Shown piece after piece: positions 8,841 to 18,513 of a stretch of DNA of 64,000 nucleotides; position 1 is the first letter of the stretch; every line of letters begins with the position of its first letter. The DNA comes from Bradyrhizobium forestalis (GTDB lineage Bacteria; Pseudomonadota; Alphaproteobacteria; Rhizobiales; Xanthobacteraceae). The notes beneath the pieces were generated by a model. That model was given only the letters and a program-made list of their open reading frames with translations, searched no databases and was not told where the DNA came from. The DNA lies in contig NZ_PGVG01000008.1 of the NCBI RefSeq assembly GCF_002795245.1, positions 1 to 64,000 of the forward strand. The letters run 5' to 3'. The position numbers and the translations under genes are program-made.

Positions 8841-9779
8841 ATGACCGACTGGACCACGGCAGAGATCCCCTCACTCAGCGGCAAGACCGTCGTCGTGACC
8901 GGGGCGACGGGCGGGCTCGGTTACGAGACGGCGATGGTGCTGGCGGGCGTCGGTGCCATTGTCATACTCACCGGACGCAACGACGCAAAGGGCTTGCGGG
9001 CGATCGAAGGCATTTGCGAGCGGTTTCCCAATGCACTGATCGCCTATGAGCATCTCGACCTCGCAAGCCTTGCCTCCGTCGCCGATTTTGCCCGGCGCTT
9101 CGCCGCCGACAACGAACACCTCGATCTCCTCGTCAACAATGCCGGCGTGATGGCGCTGCCGAAGCGGCAGCAGACGGAGGATGGTTTCGAGATGCAGCTC
9201 GGCACCAATTATCTCGGTCACTACGCCCTGACAGCGCGGCTGTTGCCGCAGCTTCGCCGCGCCAGGGCGCCCCGCATCGTCAATCTCTCGAGCCTTGCGC
9301 ACCGCTCCGGCGCGATCAATTTCGACGATCTGCAAAGCAAGCATTCCTATCGTCCGTGGCGCGCCTACTGCCAATCCAAGCTGGCGATGCTGATGTTTGC
9401 GCTGGAGCTGCAACGCCGCAGCCTCGCCGCCGGCTGGGGCCTGATGAGCCTTGCCGCCCATCCCGGCTACGCGCGGACCGACCTCATTGCGAACGGCCCC
9501 GGCGCCGACACGTTGCAGTGGCGGGTCGGCCGGCTGTTGCAGCCGTTGATCAGCCAGTCCGCAGCCGAAGGCGCGTTGCCCACGCTGTTTGCGGCGACCT
9601 CGCCTAGCGCCGAGGCCGGCGGCTATTACGGTCCAAACGGGTTTTACGAATTGAAGGGATCACCAGGGCCGGCGAAGATCATGGCGCGGGCGAAGGATCT
9701 CGCTGCGGCGGCCATGCTGTGGGATGCCTCGGCAACGCTGACCGGTGTATCCTTCGACGAGATCGCGGCTGCCGCATGA
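8841..9779 (+). CDS. SDR family NAD(P)-dependent oxidoreductase (retinol-dehydrogenase-like)
   Basis: A 312-residue classical-type SDR. The nucleotide-binding TGATGGLG is at residues 20-27, NNAG follows the fourth strand, and the catalytic Ser (VNLSSLAHRSG) and YCQSK tyrosine/lysine are in place. The longer C-terminus with a PGYARTDL segment resembles the RDH/WW-oxidoreductase branch, acting on alcohols or ketones. GGAG lies 8 bases before the ATG. It is divergently transcribed from the TetR gene. In the same frame, directly after the stop, 30 further sense codons occur (see 9780-9872). Confidence 0.92.
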   Translation: MTDWTTAEIPSLSGKTVVVTGATGGLGYETAMVLAGVGAIVILTGRNDAKGLRAIEGICERFPNALIAYEHLDLASLASVADFARRFAADNEHLDLLVNNAGVMALPKRQQTEDGFEMQLGTNYLGHYALTARLLPQLRRARAPRIVNLSSLAHRSGAINFDDLQSKHSYRPWRAYCQSKLAMLMFALELQRRSLAAGWGLMSLAAHPGYARTDLIANGPGADTLQWRVGRLLQPLISQSAAEGALPTLFAATSPSAEAGGYYGPNGFYELKGSPGPAKIMARAKDLAAAAMLWDASATLTGVSFDEIAAAA

Positions 9780-9872
9780 GCCGCGAGGGCCGTTGGGGGC
9801 ATCGCGATCCGCGTCACCCGGGACGGGTATCCGCGCAAGGTGCTGGAGATGGAGGATGTCAATGGCCTCTGA
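9780..9872 (+). other. In-frame coding-like tail after the SDR stop codon
   Basis: After the TGA at 9777-9779 the same frame stays open for 30 codons to TGA at 9870-9872, ending GYPRKVLEMEDVNGL. The composition looks protein-like. It could be the remnant of an older gene end, or the SDR stop could be a mutation or read-through. No start codon and ribosome-binding site support an independent gene. Confidence 0.35.
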
Positions 9873-9954
9873 CCTGCCGGCTCGTTAGTTTGTGTGGAAA
9901 TTTCGCGGCCCGCGCGCGTTGAGCCCCGTCCACTGCGAAGGAGAAGCGTCGGCG

Positions 9955-10398
9955 ATGTCGCCCCAGCTCAAACTGATCGCGCTCGACGCCGACGATCTCG
10001 CCGTGATCTCGACCCATGTCCAGGACGCCCGCGTCCAGACGTCCGACATCATCTGGCGGCAGAGCGAGAAGCGGCTTGTGGTCGGCATGAGCCGGCTGGA
10101 CTGGGAGCAGACGCTGGAGGGCGAGACCGAGCCACGCCGGCTGGTCGCCGCGCTCCGCTTCGACCGTGTGCTCGCCTGCAAGTCGCGCAACATCGACCTC
10201 GCCGTGCCGGACAAGGTGCTGGATCTCGTCGGCATTGAGTTTCACCCCCAGGACGGGCGCCACGAGGAGCCCGGCGGGAGCGCCCTGCTCTTGTTCGCCC
10301 AGGGCGGCGCCATCCGCCTGGACGTCGAGTGCCTGGAATGCGAGCTGACCGACCTCGGGGCCGACGCGCCGGGGACGGGACCGGGCATCGAGGAATGA
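9955..10398 (+). CDS. DUF2948 family protein
   Basis: A 147-residue protein matching DUF2948, a single-domain alphaproteobacterial family usually found beside hisD: LKLIALDADDLAVISTHVQ, then LVAALRFDRV and a C-terminal RLDVECLECELTDLG. No enzymatic motif is visible and the function is unknown. The start at 9955 follows an AAGGAGAAG-type ribosome-binding site and matches the expected N-terminus. hisD follows after a 246-bp gap containing a repeat. Confidence 0.88.
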   Translation: MSPQLKLIALDADDLAVISTHVQDARVQTSDIIWRQSEKRLVVGMSRLDWEQTLEGETEPRRLVAALRFDRVLACKSRNIDLAVPDKVLDLVGIEFHPQDGRHEEPGGSALLLFAQGGAIRLDVECLECELTDLGADAPGTGPGIEE

Positions 10399-10425
10399 GG
10401 CGGTATACCAGCGCCCAGCAAACCG

Positions 10426-10547
10426 GTGTCGTCCCGAATGTCGGGATCCATAGCCACCGGGGCAATTATTGAGCACAATCGGGGCCCCATCTCGTTTTAA
10501 CAACAAGGCCCTGGGGTTATGGGTCCCGGCGTCCGCCGGGACGACAT
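10426..10547. repeat. Intergenic repeat (GTCGTCCCG ... CGGGACGAC type)
   Basis: The outer motifs GTCGTCCCG and CGGGACGAC are inverted, with ATCCATAGCCACCGGGG and TTATGGGTCCCGGC inside. Related elements are at 60777-60990 and 61821-61977. It lies between DUF2948 and hisD and makes an upstream hisD start unlikely. Confidence 0.7.
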
Positions 10548-10644
10548 CTCGCAAGGGTTGACGGCGGGTGGCCGCCGCGCCATTGAGCAGGGGACCTGGT
10601 GCGCCGATCCGCCCCTCAAGACCCAGCCAGAAGCCAAGCGAAAC

Positions 10645-11940
10645 ATGCCCGTTCGCCTCGACCGCAGCAGCGCCGATTTTGACCAGCGATTCGCCGCCTT
10701 CCTCGCCGCCAAGCGCGAGGCCTCGGCCGATGTCGAGGCCGCCGCGCGCGCGATCGTTGACGACGTGGCCAAGCGTGGCGATGCCGCCCTGCTCGAGGCC
10801 ACGGCAAAGTTCGACCGGCTGAGGCTGGATGCATCCTCCTTGCGCGTCTCCGCCGCCGAGATCGAGGCCGCCGTGAAGGCCTGCGAGCCTGCGACGCTGG
10901 ACGCGCTCAAGCTGGCGCGCGACCGCATCGAGACCTATCACCGCCGCCAGCTGCCGAAGGACGAGCGCTTCACCGACCCGCTCGGCGTCGAGCTCGGCTG
11001 GCGCTACACCGCGATCGAATCCGCGGGCCTCTACGTCCCCGGCGGCACAGCGGCCTATCCATCCTCGGTGCTGATGAATGCCGTGCCGGCGAAAGTCGCC
11101 GGCGTTGCGCGTCTCGTGATGGTGGTGCCATCGCCGGACGGCAAGCTCAATCCGCTGGTGCTGGCGGCCGCGCATCTCGGTGGCGTCGCCGAGATCTACC
11201 GTGTCGGCGGTGCGCAGGCGGTGGCCGCGCTCGCGCACGGCACCGCGACCATCGCGCCGGTCGCCAAGATCGTCGGCCCCGGCAACGCCTATGTCGCCGC
11301 CGCCAAGCGGCTGGTGTTCGGCAAGGTCGGTATCGACATGATCGCCGGCCCCTCGGAGGTGCTCGTCATCGCCGATGACACCGGCAACGCCGACTGGATC
11401 GCCGCTGACCTGTTGGCGCAGGCCGAGCACGATGCGAGCGCGCAGTCGATCCTGATCACGGATTCGGCGCGCCTCGCCGCCGACGTCGAAAAGGCAGTCG
11501 AGGCGCAGCTGAAGACGCTGCCGCGTGCGGCGATCGCAGGTAGCTCGTGGGCGGATTTCGGCGCCATCATCATGGTGAAGAATCTCACTGAGGCCATTCC
11601 GCTCGCCGACGCGATCGCGGCCGAGCATCTCGAGATCATGACCGTTGATCCGGACGCGCTCGCGGCAAAGATCCGCAATGCCGGCGCGGTGTTCCTCGGG
11701 CCGCATACGCCTGAAGCGATCGGCGACTATGTCGGCGGCTCCAATCACGTGCTGCCGACGGCGCGCTCGGCGCGATTCTCCTCGGGCCTGTCGGTGCACG
11801 ACTTCATGAAGCGCACCTCGATCCTGAAATGCGGCCCGGATCAGCTCCGCGCGCTGGGACCTGCCGCGATGACGCTCGGCAAGGCGGAGGGGCTGGATGC
11901 CCATTCGCGCTCGATTGGACTGCGCCTCAATCTGTCATGA
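10645..11940 (+). CDS. hisD: Histidinol dehydrogenase
   Basis: A 431-residue enzyme, the usual HisD length. It catalyses the last two steps of histidine biosynthesis, L-histidinol to L-histidine with 2 NAD+, in the cytoplasm. Zinc and catalytic motifs are present: LLAQAEHD (Gln/His ligands), [11 protein letters not shown] (catalytic Glu-His), [18 protein letters not shown] and the C-terminal LDAHSRSI. The start is MPVRLDRSS at 10645; the open frame upstream lies within a repeat. The stop overlaps the ATG of the next gene (ATGA), implying translational coupling. Confidence 0.97.
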   Translation: MPVRLDRSSADFDQRFAAFLAAKREASADVEAAARAIVDDVAKRGDAALLEATAKFDRLRLDASSLRVSAAEIEAAVKACEPATLDALKLARDRIETYHRRQLPKDERFTDPLGVELGWRYTAIESAGLYVPGGTAAYPSSVLMNAVPAKVAGVARLVMVVPSPDGKLNPLVLAAAHLGGVAEIYRVGGAQAVAALAHGTATIAPVAKIVGPGNAYVAAAKRLVFGKVGIDMIAGPSEVLVIADDTGNADWIAADLLAQAEHDASAQSILITDSARLAADVEKAVEAQLKTLPRAAIAGSSWADFGAIIMVKNLTEAIPLADAIAAEHLEIMTVDPDALAAKIRNAGAVFLGPHTPEAIGDYVGGSNHVLPTARSARFSSGLSVHDFMKRTSILKCGPDQLRALGPAAMTLGKAEGLDAHSRSIGLRLNLS

Positions 11941-12434
11941 CAAAGCCGCCCGGACAGGACGACTCGACCAATCGCATCGTCGGCGTCACGCTCGACGAGG
12001 ACTCGATCGGCCGTTCCGGGCCTGATATCGAGCACGAGCGCGCGATCGCGATCTACGATCTGATCGAGCAGAATTTGTTCGCGCCTGATGGTGCCGACGG
12101 GCAGGGCCCGTTCACGCTGCATATCGGCATCACCGGCAACCGCCTGATGTTCGACATCCGCCGCGAAGACGGCACGCCTGTCGTCGCGCATCTGTTGTCG
12201 CTGACGCCGTTCCGGCGGATCGTGAAGGACTATTTCATGATCTGCGACAGCTACTACCAGGCGATCCGCACCGCGACCCCGGACAAGATCGAGGCCATCG
12301 ACATGGGTCGCCGCGGCATCCATGACGAGGGATCGCGCACGCTGCAGGAGCGGCTGAAGGGCAAGGTGCGGGTCGATTTCGAGACCTCGCGCCGGCTGTT
12401 CACGCTCATTACCGTCCTTCATTGGAAGGGGTGA
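11937..12434 (+). CDS. UPF0262 family protein
   Basis: A 165-residue protein of the UPF0262 family, which is restricted largely to alphaproteobacteria and encoded after hisD. Recognisable blocks are [26 protein letters not shown] and [21 protein letters not shown]. No catalytic motif or membrane segment is visible; its function is unknown. The ATG at 11937 overlaps the hisD stop. The following phosphatase gene starts 5 bases after this stop, so hisD, this gene and the phosphatase are probably one operon. Confidence 0.92.
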   Translation: MTKPPGQDDSTNRIVGVTLDEDSIGRSGPDIEHERAIAIYDLIEQNLFAPDGADGQGPFTLHIGITGNRLMFDIRREDGTPVVAHLLSLTPFRRIVKDYFMICDSYYQAIRTATPDKIEAIDMGRRGIHDEGSRTLQERLKGKVRVDFETSRRLFTLITVLHWKG

Positions 12435-12439
12435 GCGCG

Positions 12440-12907
12440 ATGGCGGGTCCGCCACGCGCACGTGATCCGCAATCGGTGCTGTTCGCCTGTGCGATGAACA
12501 GCGTGCGCTCACCGATGGCCGAGAGCCTGTTGCAGCACATGTTTCCGCAGGGCCTCTACGTGAAGTCGGCCGGCACCAGGAAGGGCGAGCTCGATCCATT
12601 CGCAGTGGTCGTGATGGCCGAGCTCGGCCAGGACATTTCGGCTCACAAGCCGCAGACCTTCGAGGAGCTGGAGGATTGGGAGGGGCTGAATTTCGACCTC
12701 ATCATCACGCTCTCGCCCGAGGCGCATCACAAGGCGCTGGAGCTGACGCGGACACTCGCGGCCGAGGTCGAATACTGGCCGACGCAGGATCCCACCACCA
12801 TCGAAGGCAGTCGCGACCAGAAGCTCGCCGCCTATCGCGAGGTCTGCGATCAGCTCTTGATGCGCATCCGGCGGCGCTTCGCCAAGGCGGGCGCGGCGTC
12901 CGGGTGA
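12440..12907 (+). CDS. Low-molecular-weight phosphotyrosine-phosphatase-like protein
   Basis: A 155-residue protein of the LMW-PTP/arsenate reductase superfamily. The P-loop CX5R is present as CAMNSVRS near residue 21, and YWPTQDPT carries the general-acid Asp of the DP loop. These enzymes dephosphorylate phosphotyrosine or reduce arsenate; the sequence cannot choose between them. ATG 12440 follows GGAAGGGGTGAG. It is the third gene of the hisD operon. Confidence 0.88.
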   Translation: MAGPPRARDPQSVLFACAMNSVRSPMAESLLQHMFPQGLYVKSAGTRKGELDPFAVVVMAELGQDISAHKPQTFEELEDWEGLNFDLIITLSPEAHHKALELTRTLAAEVEYWPTQDPTTIEGSRDQKLAAYREVCDQLLMRIRRRFAKAGAASG

Positions 12908-13095
12908 TCCCGTGATCCGGATGCCGCGCCGCGTCCGGGACACGAGACCTTCCGTAACACCCGCGTCACAGACCGAGGGCAAAGCCGTGTCTGAAGCCTC
13001 GAATCACCAAACCTCCGGTTCCCGGGTTGTGAAACCGGCCCCCTTCCGATAGGTTCCGCGCGCAATTCACCCCGCTTCATCCCCCAAATCACCTG

Positions 13096-13725
13096 ATGCT
13101 TGGCCGCCCCAAATTCGTACTTGCCTCCGGTTCGCCGCGTCGGCTGTCGCTCCTCAACCAGGCCGGCATCGAGCCGGACGCGCTCCGGCCGGCCGACGTC
13201 GACGAGACGCCGAAGCGGGGCGAGCTGCCGCGCGCCTGTGCCAACCGGCTCGCAAGGGCCAAGGCTGACGCCGCGCTGAAATCGGTGCAGCTCGACGACG
13301 AGCTGCGTGGCGCCTTCATCCTCGCGGCGGACACGGTGGTGGCGGTCGGTCGCCGCATCCTGCCCAAGGCCAATCTGGTCGATGAAGCCGCGCAGTGCCT
13401 GCGGCTGCTGTCGGGCCGCAACCACCGCGTCTACACCGCGATCTGCCTCGTCACGCCGCGCGAAGCCTTCCGCCAGCGCCTGGTCGAGACCCGCGTGCGC
13501 TTCAAGCGTCTGTCGGAGGACGACATCCAGGCCTATATCGGCTCCGGCGAATGGCGCGGCAAAGCCGGCGGCTACGCCGTGCAGGGCATCGCCGGTTCCT
13601 TCGTGGTCAAGATGGTGGGGTCCTACACCAACGTCGTCGGCCTGCCGCTCTACGAAACCACGACGCTGCTCGGCGGCGAAGGTTTTCCGATCCGCTTCGG
13701 CTGGCTCAACGCCGTCGCGGTGTGA
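13096..13725 (+). CDS. maf: Maf family nucleoside triphosphate pyrophosphatase
   Basis: A 209-residue Maf protein with the substrate-binding [12 protein letters not shown] near the N-terminus, the central AADTVVAVG and the C-terminal [11 protein letters not shown]. Maf enzymes hydrolyse non-canonical or modified nucleoside triphosphates (dTTP/UTP or m7GTP class) to monophosphates, limiting misincorporation. The 188-bp gap before it contains only repeat-like sequence. I would have expected infA here from other Bradyrhizobium gene orders, and it is absent. yacG follows 123 bp later. Confidence 0.95.
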   Translation: MLGRPKFVLASGSPRRLSLLNQAGIEPDALRPADVDETPKRGELPRACANRLARAKADAALKSVQLDDELRGAFILAADTVVAVGRRILPKANLVDEAAQCLRLLSGRNHRVYTAICLVTPREAFRQRLVETRVRFKRLSEDDIQAYIGSGEWRGKAGGYAVQGIAGSFVVKMVGSYTNVVGLPLYETTTLLGGEGFPIRFGWLNAVAV

Positions 13726-13848
13726 GTGCGGCAGCCAAGCCGGCGGCGCCCGCTCCGGACACAAGCGGAAACGCGTTCGTTGGTATCTGGGGAACCCCTT
13801 TGCCGAGCAGCGCTTGAACTCCTTCACCCCGTGTAAGCTGCCGAATTC

Positions 13849-14031
13849 ATGGACGACGAAGTCAAAAAGCCCGCCAGCCCGCTGAAGACCTGCCCGATCT
13901 GCGGCAAGCCGCAGGCGCAGGCCACCCGCCCGTTCTGCTCCTCGCGCTGCCGCGACGTCGATTTGAACCGGTGGCTGAAAGGCTCCTACGTCATCCCCGG
14001 CCGCGATGACGATGTCGATGATGTCAAATAA
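13849..14031 (+). CDS. yacG: DNA gyrase inhibitor YacG
   Basis: A 60-residue zinc-binding protein. The four cysteines CPICGKP and FCSSRC, followed by RDVDLNRWL, are the YacG signature. In E. coli YacG binds GyrB and blocks DNA binding by gyrase. The acidic C-terminal tail (DDDVDDVK) is typical. It has no strong ribosome-binding site. It lies between maf and tRNA-Phe, its common position in this group. Confidence 0.93.
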   Translation: MDDEVKKPASPLKTCPICGKPQAQATRPFCSSRCRDVDLNRWLKGSYVIPGRDDDVDDVK

Positions 14032-14217
14032 TTAAGTAAAATCAATTCATTAAACGTGCGACCGATGCGCCGCGCGTAAGCCCCGGCAGGAAGGTCCGAG
14101 CTTGTGCACAGCCGGGCCGTACCCCGCGAAGCCAAAGGCGAAGCGTGGGTGGACAGGCCGCTTCTAGCCCACTATAAACCGCCCGCTCGATGGGCTTTGG
14201 CCCCTCTCTTGGAGCAC

Positions 14218-14293
14218 GCCCAGGTAGCTCAGTTGGTAGAGCATGCGACTGAAAATCGCAGTGTCGGTGGTTCGATTCCGCCCCTGGGCACCA
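14218..14293 (+). tRNA. tRNA-Phe (anticodon GAA)
   Basis: The 76-nt cloverleaf starts GCCCAGG and ends CCTGGGC plus ACCA. The D-arm TAGCTCAGTTGGTAGAGC, anticodon arm GCGAC-TGAAAAT-CGC with anticodon GAA, and T-loop TTCGATT are all present. CCA is encoded. It stands downstream of yacG. Confidence 0.97.
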
Positions 14294-14404
14294 TCTCCTC
14301 AGCCAATTTGCGAACCGGGGTTTCTCGCCCGGCCAAGCGTGGCCCTGCTATCGTCGTTCGAGCCGATGACGCGCGAGATCGACAAGCACGTGCCTGTGCG
14401 CAGT

Positions 14405-15805
14405 TCACCGCGGAGGATCCGGCTCGGAGACACGTCCGATATCGGAAGAGGTCAGAACGACAACCTCTCCCGTCTCCAGACCGCCCAGCACCTCGACGCC
14501 AGTTTCGGTGGTTGCTCCTAAGACGACGGACCGGTCGAACTCTCGGCCCGATCCTGGCTCCCGGATTCTGACCCTTGGCTTCACGCGGGTACCGCCTACG
14601 GCTTCGATGGGAACGATCAGCGCCTTTGCATTCGCCATCAGCTCGATCGTCATCCGGGCCGACATGCCCAGCCGCACCATATCGCGCCGCGCCGCTTCGA
14701 CCGATATGGCCGCGCGGACTTCGAACGAGGGAGCCGGATTTCCACCCTGATTGGCATTCGCTTCGGCGCTCACACCCACGATGTGCCCTGCGATCTCGCC
14801 GGCGAAAGCGTCGCTGGTGATCATCGCAGCCTGGCCGACGTGCACGCGATTGACATCGACCTCGTCGATCCTGCCGACCACGATCAAGGTCGAAAGATCG
14901 GCAACGGAAAACAAGGCCTGCCCGCGGCTGACCCGGCTTCCGGGCTCGGTCGAGAGAGACCCCTGAGTGCTGGGTGCCGTCGCCGGCGGGCGGACCAGGA
15001 TGCCTGACGAGGGGGCGAACACTGTGCTGCCATCGAGTTGCTGTTTCAGGTCCGCCAGTCTGGCCTGTGCGTTCTTCATTTCCAGATCCGCCAGCTGGCG
15101 GTATTCGGCGTTGCCACGTGCGAGCGTGGTTTGCAGGTCCAGGCGGCTGCTGGCGGCTGCAACCCGTTGTGCGTCCCGCTGTTGCATCAGCCCATCGAAT
15201 TCGTTGCGCGAGACGATCCCGCGATCGAACAGGGCCTTGGTCTCGGTTACCTGGCGTTCGAGGACTGCAAGCGTGGCGTCTGCGGCCTCGATCGCGCGCT
15301 TGGCGCGCGTGACATCCGGGCTGGTGTCCCAATGGACCAGGACGTCAAGCCCCATGCTGGCCTTGAGCAGGGATCCTTGAGCGTCGCGAAAACGGCTTTG
15401 CACTTCCCCGGGGTCCATGATGAGAACCGTGTCACCCGCAGCGACACGATCGCCCAGCTGCACCTTGCGCTCGAGTATGGGGCCGTCGAACGGCGCCACA
15501 ATCGGGACCGTCTTTCCGGCTCTCAAGGTACCGGTCAGGGTCAGGCGTGAAACGACGGCGCTCGATGCAACCGTGAAAGTACGGGCGGTCGTCAGTCCGG
15601 CTGGAGTCTGTGGCCGCGAGACGCCGTTCTGCCAAAACCAGGTCGTCAAGCTCAACGCGACAACGGCAAGCAGAGCAGCCGCGATCGTCACGCGTTTGAT
15701 TTGTCGTGGGACAAATCCGGTCATGCATGCGCGCACCGGGCGCTTCGTCTCCGCGGCGTCCGGCGTCTCGGCGTTCACAGTCAGTCTTTCAACGCGATGC
15801 GCCAT
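14405..15805 (-). CDS. Periplasmic adaptor (HlyD/MacA-type) of an efflux pump
   Basis: A 466-residue membrane-fusion protein. One N-terminal membrane anchor lies at about 38-60, then a split lipoyl/barrel-sandwich domain (VAPFDGPILERKVQLGDRVAAGD and SGILVRPP), a long coiled-coil hairpin (about 150-270) and a beta-barrel with a membrane-proximal domain (TLIVVGRIDEVDV onward). MacA-like adaptors bridge the inner-membrane ABC transporter to the outer-membrane channel. It overlaps the 3' end of the outer-membrane-factor gene by 25 bp and is the last gene of the exporter operon. Confidence 0.9.
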   Translation of the reverse strand: MAHRVERLTVNAETPDAAETKRPVRACMTGFVPRQIKRVTIAAALLAVVALSLTTWFWQNGVSRPQTPAGLTTARTFTVASSAVVSRLTLTGTLRAGKTVPIVAPFDGPILERKVQLGDRVAAGDTVLIMDPGEVQSRFRDAQGSLLKASMGLDVLVHWDTSPDVTRAKRAIEAADATLAVLERQVTETKALFDRGIVSRNEFDGLMQQRDAQRVAAASSRLDLQTTLARGNAEYRQLADLEMKNAQARLADLKQQLDGSTVFAPSSGILVRPPATAPSTQGSLSTEPGSRVSRGQALFSVADLSTLIVVGRIDEVDVNRVHVGQAAMITSDAFAGEIAGHIVGVSAEANANQGGNPAPSFEVRAAISVEAARRDMVRLGMSARMTIELMANAKALIVPIEAVGGTRVKPRVRIREPGSGREFDRSVVLGATTETGVEVLGGLETGEVVVLTSSDIGRVSEPDPPR

Positions 15806-17316
15806 GTCTCCAGTGTCGTCCCCAATTGAATATCCAGCATCGTGAGGGCGTTGAGGTAGCCGATCAAAGCGCTGAGTTGCTGGCTCTCAGCCGACCGCAG
15901 GTCGTTCTCAAGCCCTCGCACCTGGAAATTGGCCGAGCGGCCGGCCTTCAATTTCTCCTTCTCGATCTCCACGGCTCGGGCAGCCAGATGGCCGGCGCGA
16001 CGTGCCACTTCGAGCTGCCGCCAGCGGATGTCCACATCCGTAAACGAACCGCGCACCTGGAGCTCCACGCCCTGGCGGATGCTGGCAAGCTGCAACTCCG
16101 ACGTCTGCAATGTCGAGGTCGCCTGCACGAAAGGTTGCTCGCGGCGCAGATCGTTGAGCGGAACGCTGAACGCCGCGCCGACCGTCACGTCGGAGATCCG
16201 TTCGGAAACGAAAGCGCCGCCGCCTGTGGTCGTCTCGCGCCCGAACCGGCCGCTTGCGAAGACCGACAGGTCCCACAACCGTTCATTCTGGGCGACGACA
16301 ATGCCCAACTTGTTTTGCTCGACGACGAGAACCTGCCCGAGATAATCCGGGCGCTGGGCCAGCGCGATCTGCATCAGCCGCGACAGGTTCGTCGCGATCC
16401 TCGCCGGATCGGTGCTCTCCCTGGCCACGATCTCGGCACCGAGGTCGATGGACAGAAGGTTCAGCAATTGCAGCCGCGCCGAATCCAGCGTCTTCGTCGC
16501 CTCGAGCACGCGAATGCGTTGGTTCTCGAGGTCGGCCTCGGTCTGCACGATATCGACTTCGGCCATGCGTCCGGCGGTGATGAGGGTGCGGTTGATGTCG
16601 AGGAGCTCCTGCGCGCGCCCGACCGATGCCTGCGCCAGCTTCAGCTCCTCCTGGGCCTGCAGAAGTGCACGATAGGCGAAGATGACCTGGCCGACGGTCT
16701 CTGAGACCGTCGCCTTCAGCCGCAGTCGGTTGATCTTCTCCGTCAGGCGGGCGGCCCGCACCGGCGCCATGTTGACGTCGACGCCGCCTCCGCGCAGCAG
16801 AGGCTGCGACAATGTCAGCTCCGCCGTGGAGCTGCGTGTGACGATGCCGGCTGTATCGGTCATGTGGTTCGCCCAGGCCAGGCCGAACGTTGCTCCTGTC
16901 GGTAGCAGGGCAATGGCGGCCGGCGTGATCTCGGCACTCGTCGTGTTGATGCCGGCAACCTGCTGACGGGTCGCGCCTCCGTTGATCGAGAAATGCGGCG
17001 TGAAGCGGTCCTCGACCACCCTCAGATCGAACTTCTGCGCGATCCTGTCGATATAGGCGCTGCGGATCGTCCTGTTGTCGCGCAGCGCAATCGCGATCGC
17101 ATCGGCAACGGTGAGTGAAATGCCGGCTGGCCTGGCTACCTCCGTGTCGGCTGTGGCGGCCGGCTGCGCCAGGGCTGCCGATGGACGTGCCGCGCGCTTC
17201 GCTTTGACGGCGGGTTTTGAGCCTGGCTCCTGCGCCGCTGCGCCGACAAGCGGGACGGCGGCTCCGATCAGCAGCGCGAACGCAATTCCAAGCCGGTGCT
17301 TCCGCCGCGCGCCCAT
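15781..17316 (-). CDS. TolC family outer-membrane efflux protein
   Basis: A 511-residue outer-membrane factor with a signal peptide (cleavage probably after LVGAAAQ) and a duplicated helical-barrel core: LTVADAIAIALRDN, LTLSQPLLRGGG, and long heptad-rich helices around AEVDIVQTEADLENQR and the C-terminal RAVEIEKEKLKAG. TolC proteins form the trans-periplasmic exit duct. The ATG abuts the permease stop codon (TAGATG), consistent with tight co-translation. Its pairing with ABC genes points to a MacAB-TolC-like pump rather than an RND pump. Confidence 0.92.
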   Translation of the reverse strand: MGARRKHRLGIAFALLIGAAVPLVGAAAQEPGSKPAVKAKRAARPSAALAQPAATADTEVARPAGISLTVADAIAIALRDNRTIRSAYIDRIAQKFDLRVVEDRFTPHFSINGGATRQQVAGINTTSAEITPAAIALLPTGATFGLAWANHMTDTAGIVTRSSTAELTLSQPLLRGGGVDVNMAPVRAARLTEKINRLRLKATVSETVGQVIFAYRALLQAQEELKLAQASVGRAQELLDINRTLITAGRMAEVDIVQTEADLENQRIRVLEATKTLDSARLQLLNLLSIDLGAEIVARESTDPARIATNLSRLMQIALAQRPDYLGQVLVVEQNKLGIVVAQNERLWDLSVFASGRFGRETTTGGGAFVSERISDVTVGAAFSVPLNDLRREQPFVQATSTLQTSELQLASIRQGVELQVRGSFTDVDIRWRQLEVARRAGHLAARAVEIEKEKLKAGRSANFQVRGLENDLRSAESQQLSALIGYLNALTMLDIQLGTTLETWRIALKD

Positions 17317-18513
17317 CTAGTCCGACCTCAAGGCGACAATCGGATCGAGCCGGGCGGCGCGCGCCGCGGGATAGCTTCCGAAGAACAGGCCGACGACGAG
17401 CGCCATGCCGGCCCCCAGCGGCAATGCGACAGGTGCCATAGCGAAGGTCCAGCCGGATGATCGGGCGAAGAGCCAGCCGGTCAGCGTCCCCAGCACCGTG
17501 CCGATCGCCGAGCCGGCCGCCGAGAGCAGCAGGGCTTCGATCAGGAACATCACGCGGATATCGTGGCGACGTGCACCGATCGCCAGCCTGATGCCGATCT
17601 CCCGCCGCCGCTCCATCACGCTCATCAGCATCACGTTCATCACGCCGACGCCGCCCACCACCAGCGAGACCGTCCCGATCGCCAGCAGCAGGAGGCCGTA
17701 GATGCGCATCTGCTGATCGAGGGTCGCGATCAGCTGTCGCGCGGTCTGCACGCTCACGCCGCCGCCGCGCATGCGCGCGCCGAAATATTCGGAGATCTTC
17801 TCCGAGACGATCGTATCATCGTTCGCGATGTCGATCCGTGCCGCGACATTGGTGATTTGAGGGGACGGGATCAGGCGGCGTGCGGCCGCATAGGGAATGA
17901 CGACGGATCGGTCGAGATCGAGGCCGAGGACCATATTGGAGTAGACGCTGGCGAGGATGCCGATGACGGTCATGACCTGGCCGTCGAGTGAAATCTGGTC
18001 GCCGATCCTGACGGGCCTGCCGGTGCTCGCCGCGATGTCTTTGGTGAGAACGGCCCCGAGCACCGCGAACGGCGCAAACCCGTCGAGATCGCACGTCCGT
18101 CGTCCAGTCGCGATCTCGGCCTTGGCGAGCGAATAGATACCGTCCGTCGCGGCGACGAGGTTGGCCTGAAGCGAGGAGCGGCCGATCCTGACGGACGTGC
18201 CCGTGAGGATGAAGGGAGCCGCGGCGATGACGCCGACCCCGACAGCGGCGACATCACGAGCGGCGTCGAGGGGGATCACGGCATTTTTCATTCCGTCCGA
18301 TCTCGGGGTGACGTTCACGAGGTCGATGCCGAGCACGTCGAATTGCTGCATCGTCTCCTTGCGGGCATTGTAGCCGATGTGAAGCATCGCGATCACGGCG
18401 GCTGTCCCGATCGCGATGCCGACCAGCGCAAGGACGGTGCGCCCCCTGAGGGCCTGCAAGTTCGAAGCGGCATCGAAAGCGAGTTCGCGCAGAACCATGC
18501 GATCGCCGCTCAT
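17317..18513 (-). CDS. MacB-type ABC transporter permease (FtsX domain)
   Basis: A 398-residue permease with the MacB topology: one N-terminal transmembrane helix (TVLALVGIAIGTAAVIAML), a large periplasmic domain (about residues 60-260) and three C-terminal helices of the FtsX domain, with MERRREIGIRLAIGAR between the first two. Such mechanotransmission transporters push substrates from the periplasm through TolC. The start at 18513 overlaps the ATPase stop. A longer frame to 18594 would extend into the ATPase gene and adds only an Arg-rich tail. Confidence 0.92.
   Translation of the reverse strand: MSGDRMVLRELAFDAASNLQALRGRTVLALVGIAIGTAAVIAMLHIGYNARKETMQQFDVLGIDLVNVTPRSDGMKNAVIPLDAARDVAAVGVGVIAAAPFILTGTSVRIGRSSLQANLVAATDGIYSLAKAEIATGRRTCDLDGFAPFAVLGAVLTKDIAASTGRPVRIGDQISLDGQVMTVIGILASVYSNMVLGLDLDRSVVIPYAAARRLIPSPQITNVAARIDIANDDTIVSEKISEYFGARMRGGGVSVQTARQLIATLDQQMRIYGLLLLAIGTVSLVVGGVGVMNVMLMSVMERRREIGIRLAIGARRHDIRVMFLIEALLLSAAGSAIGTVLGTLTGWLFARSSGWTFAMAPVALPLGAGMALVVGLFFGSYPAARAARLDPIVALRSD

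Noticed and set aside
9859..11904. Minus-strand ORF of 681 codons
   Set aside because: It is antisense to hisD and DUF2948, which have unmistakable motifs.
14032..14217. Possible structured RNA upstream of tRNA-Phe
   Set aside because: A GGAAGGTCCGAG string recalled RNase P RNA, but the other conserved parts of that RNA are missing.
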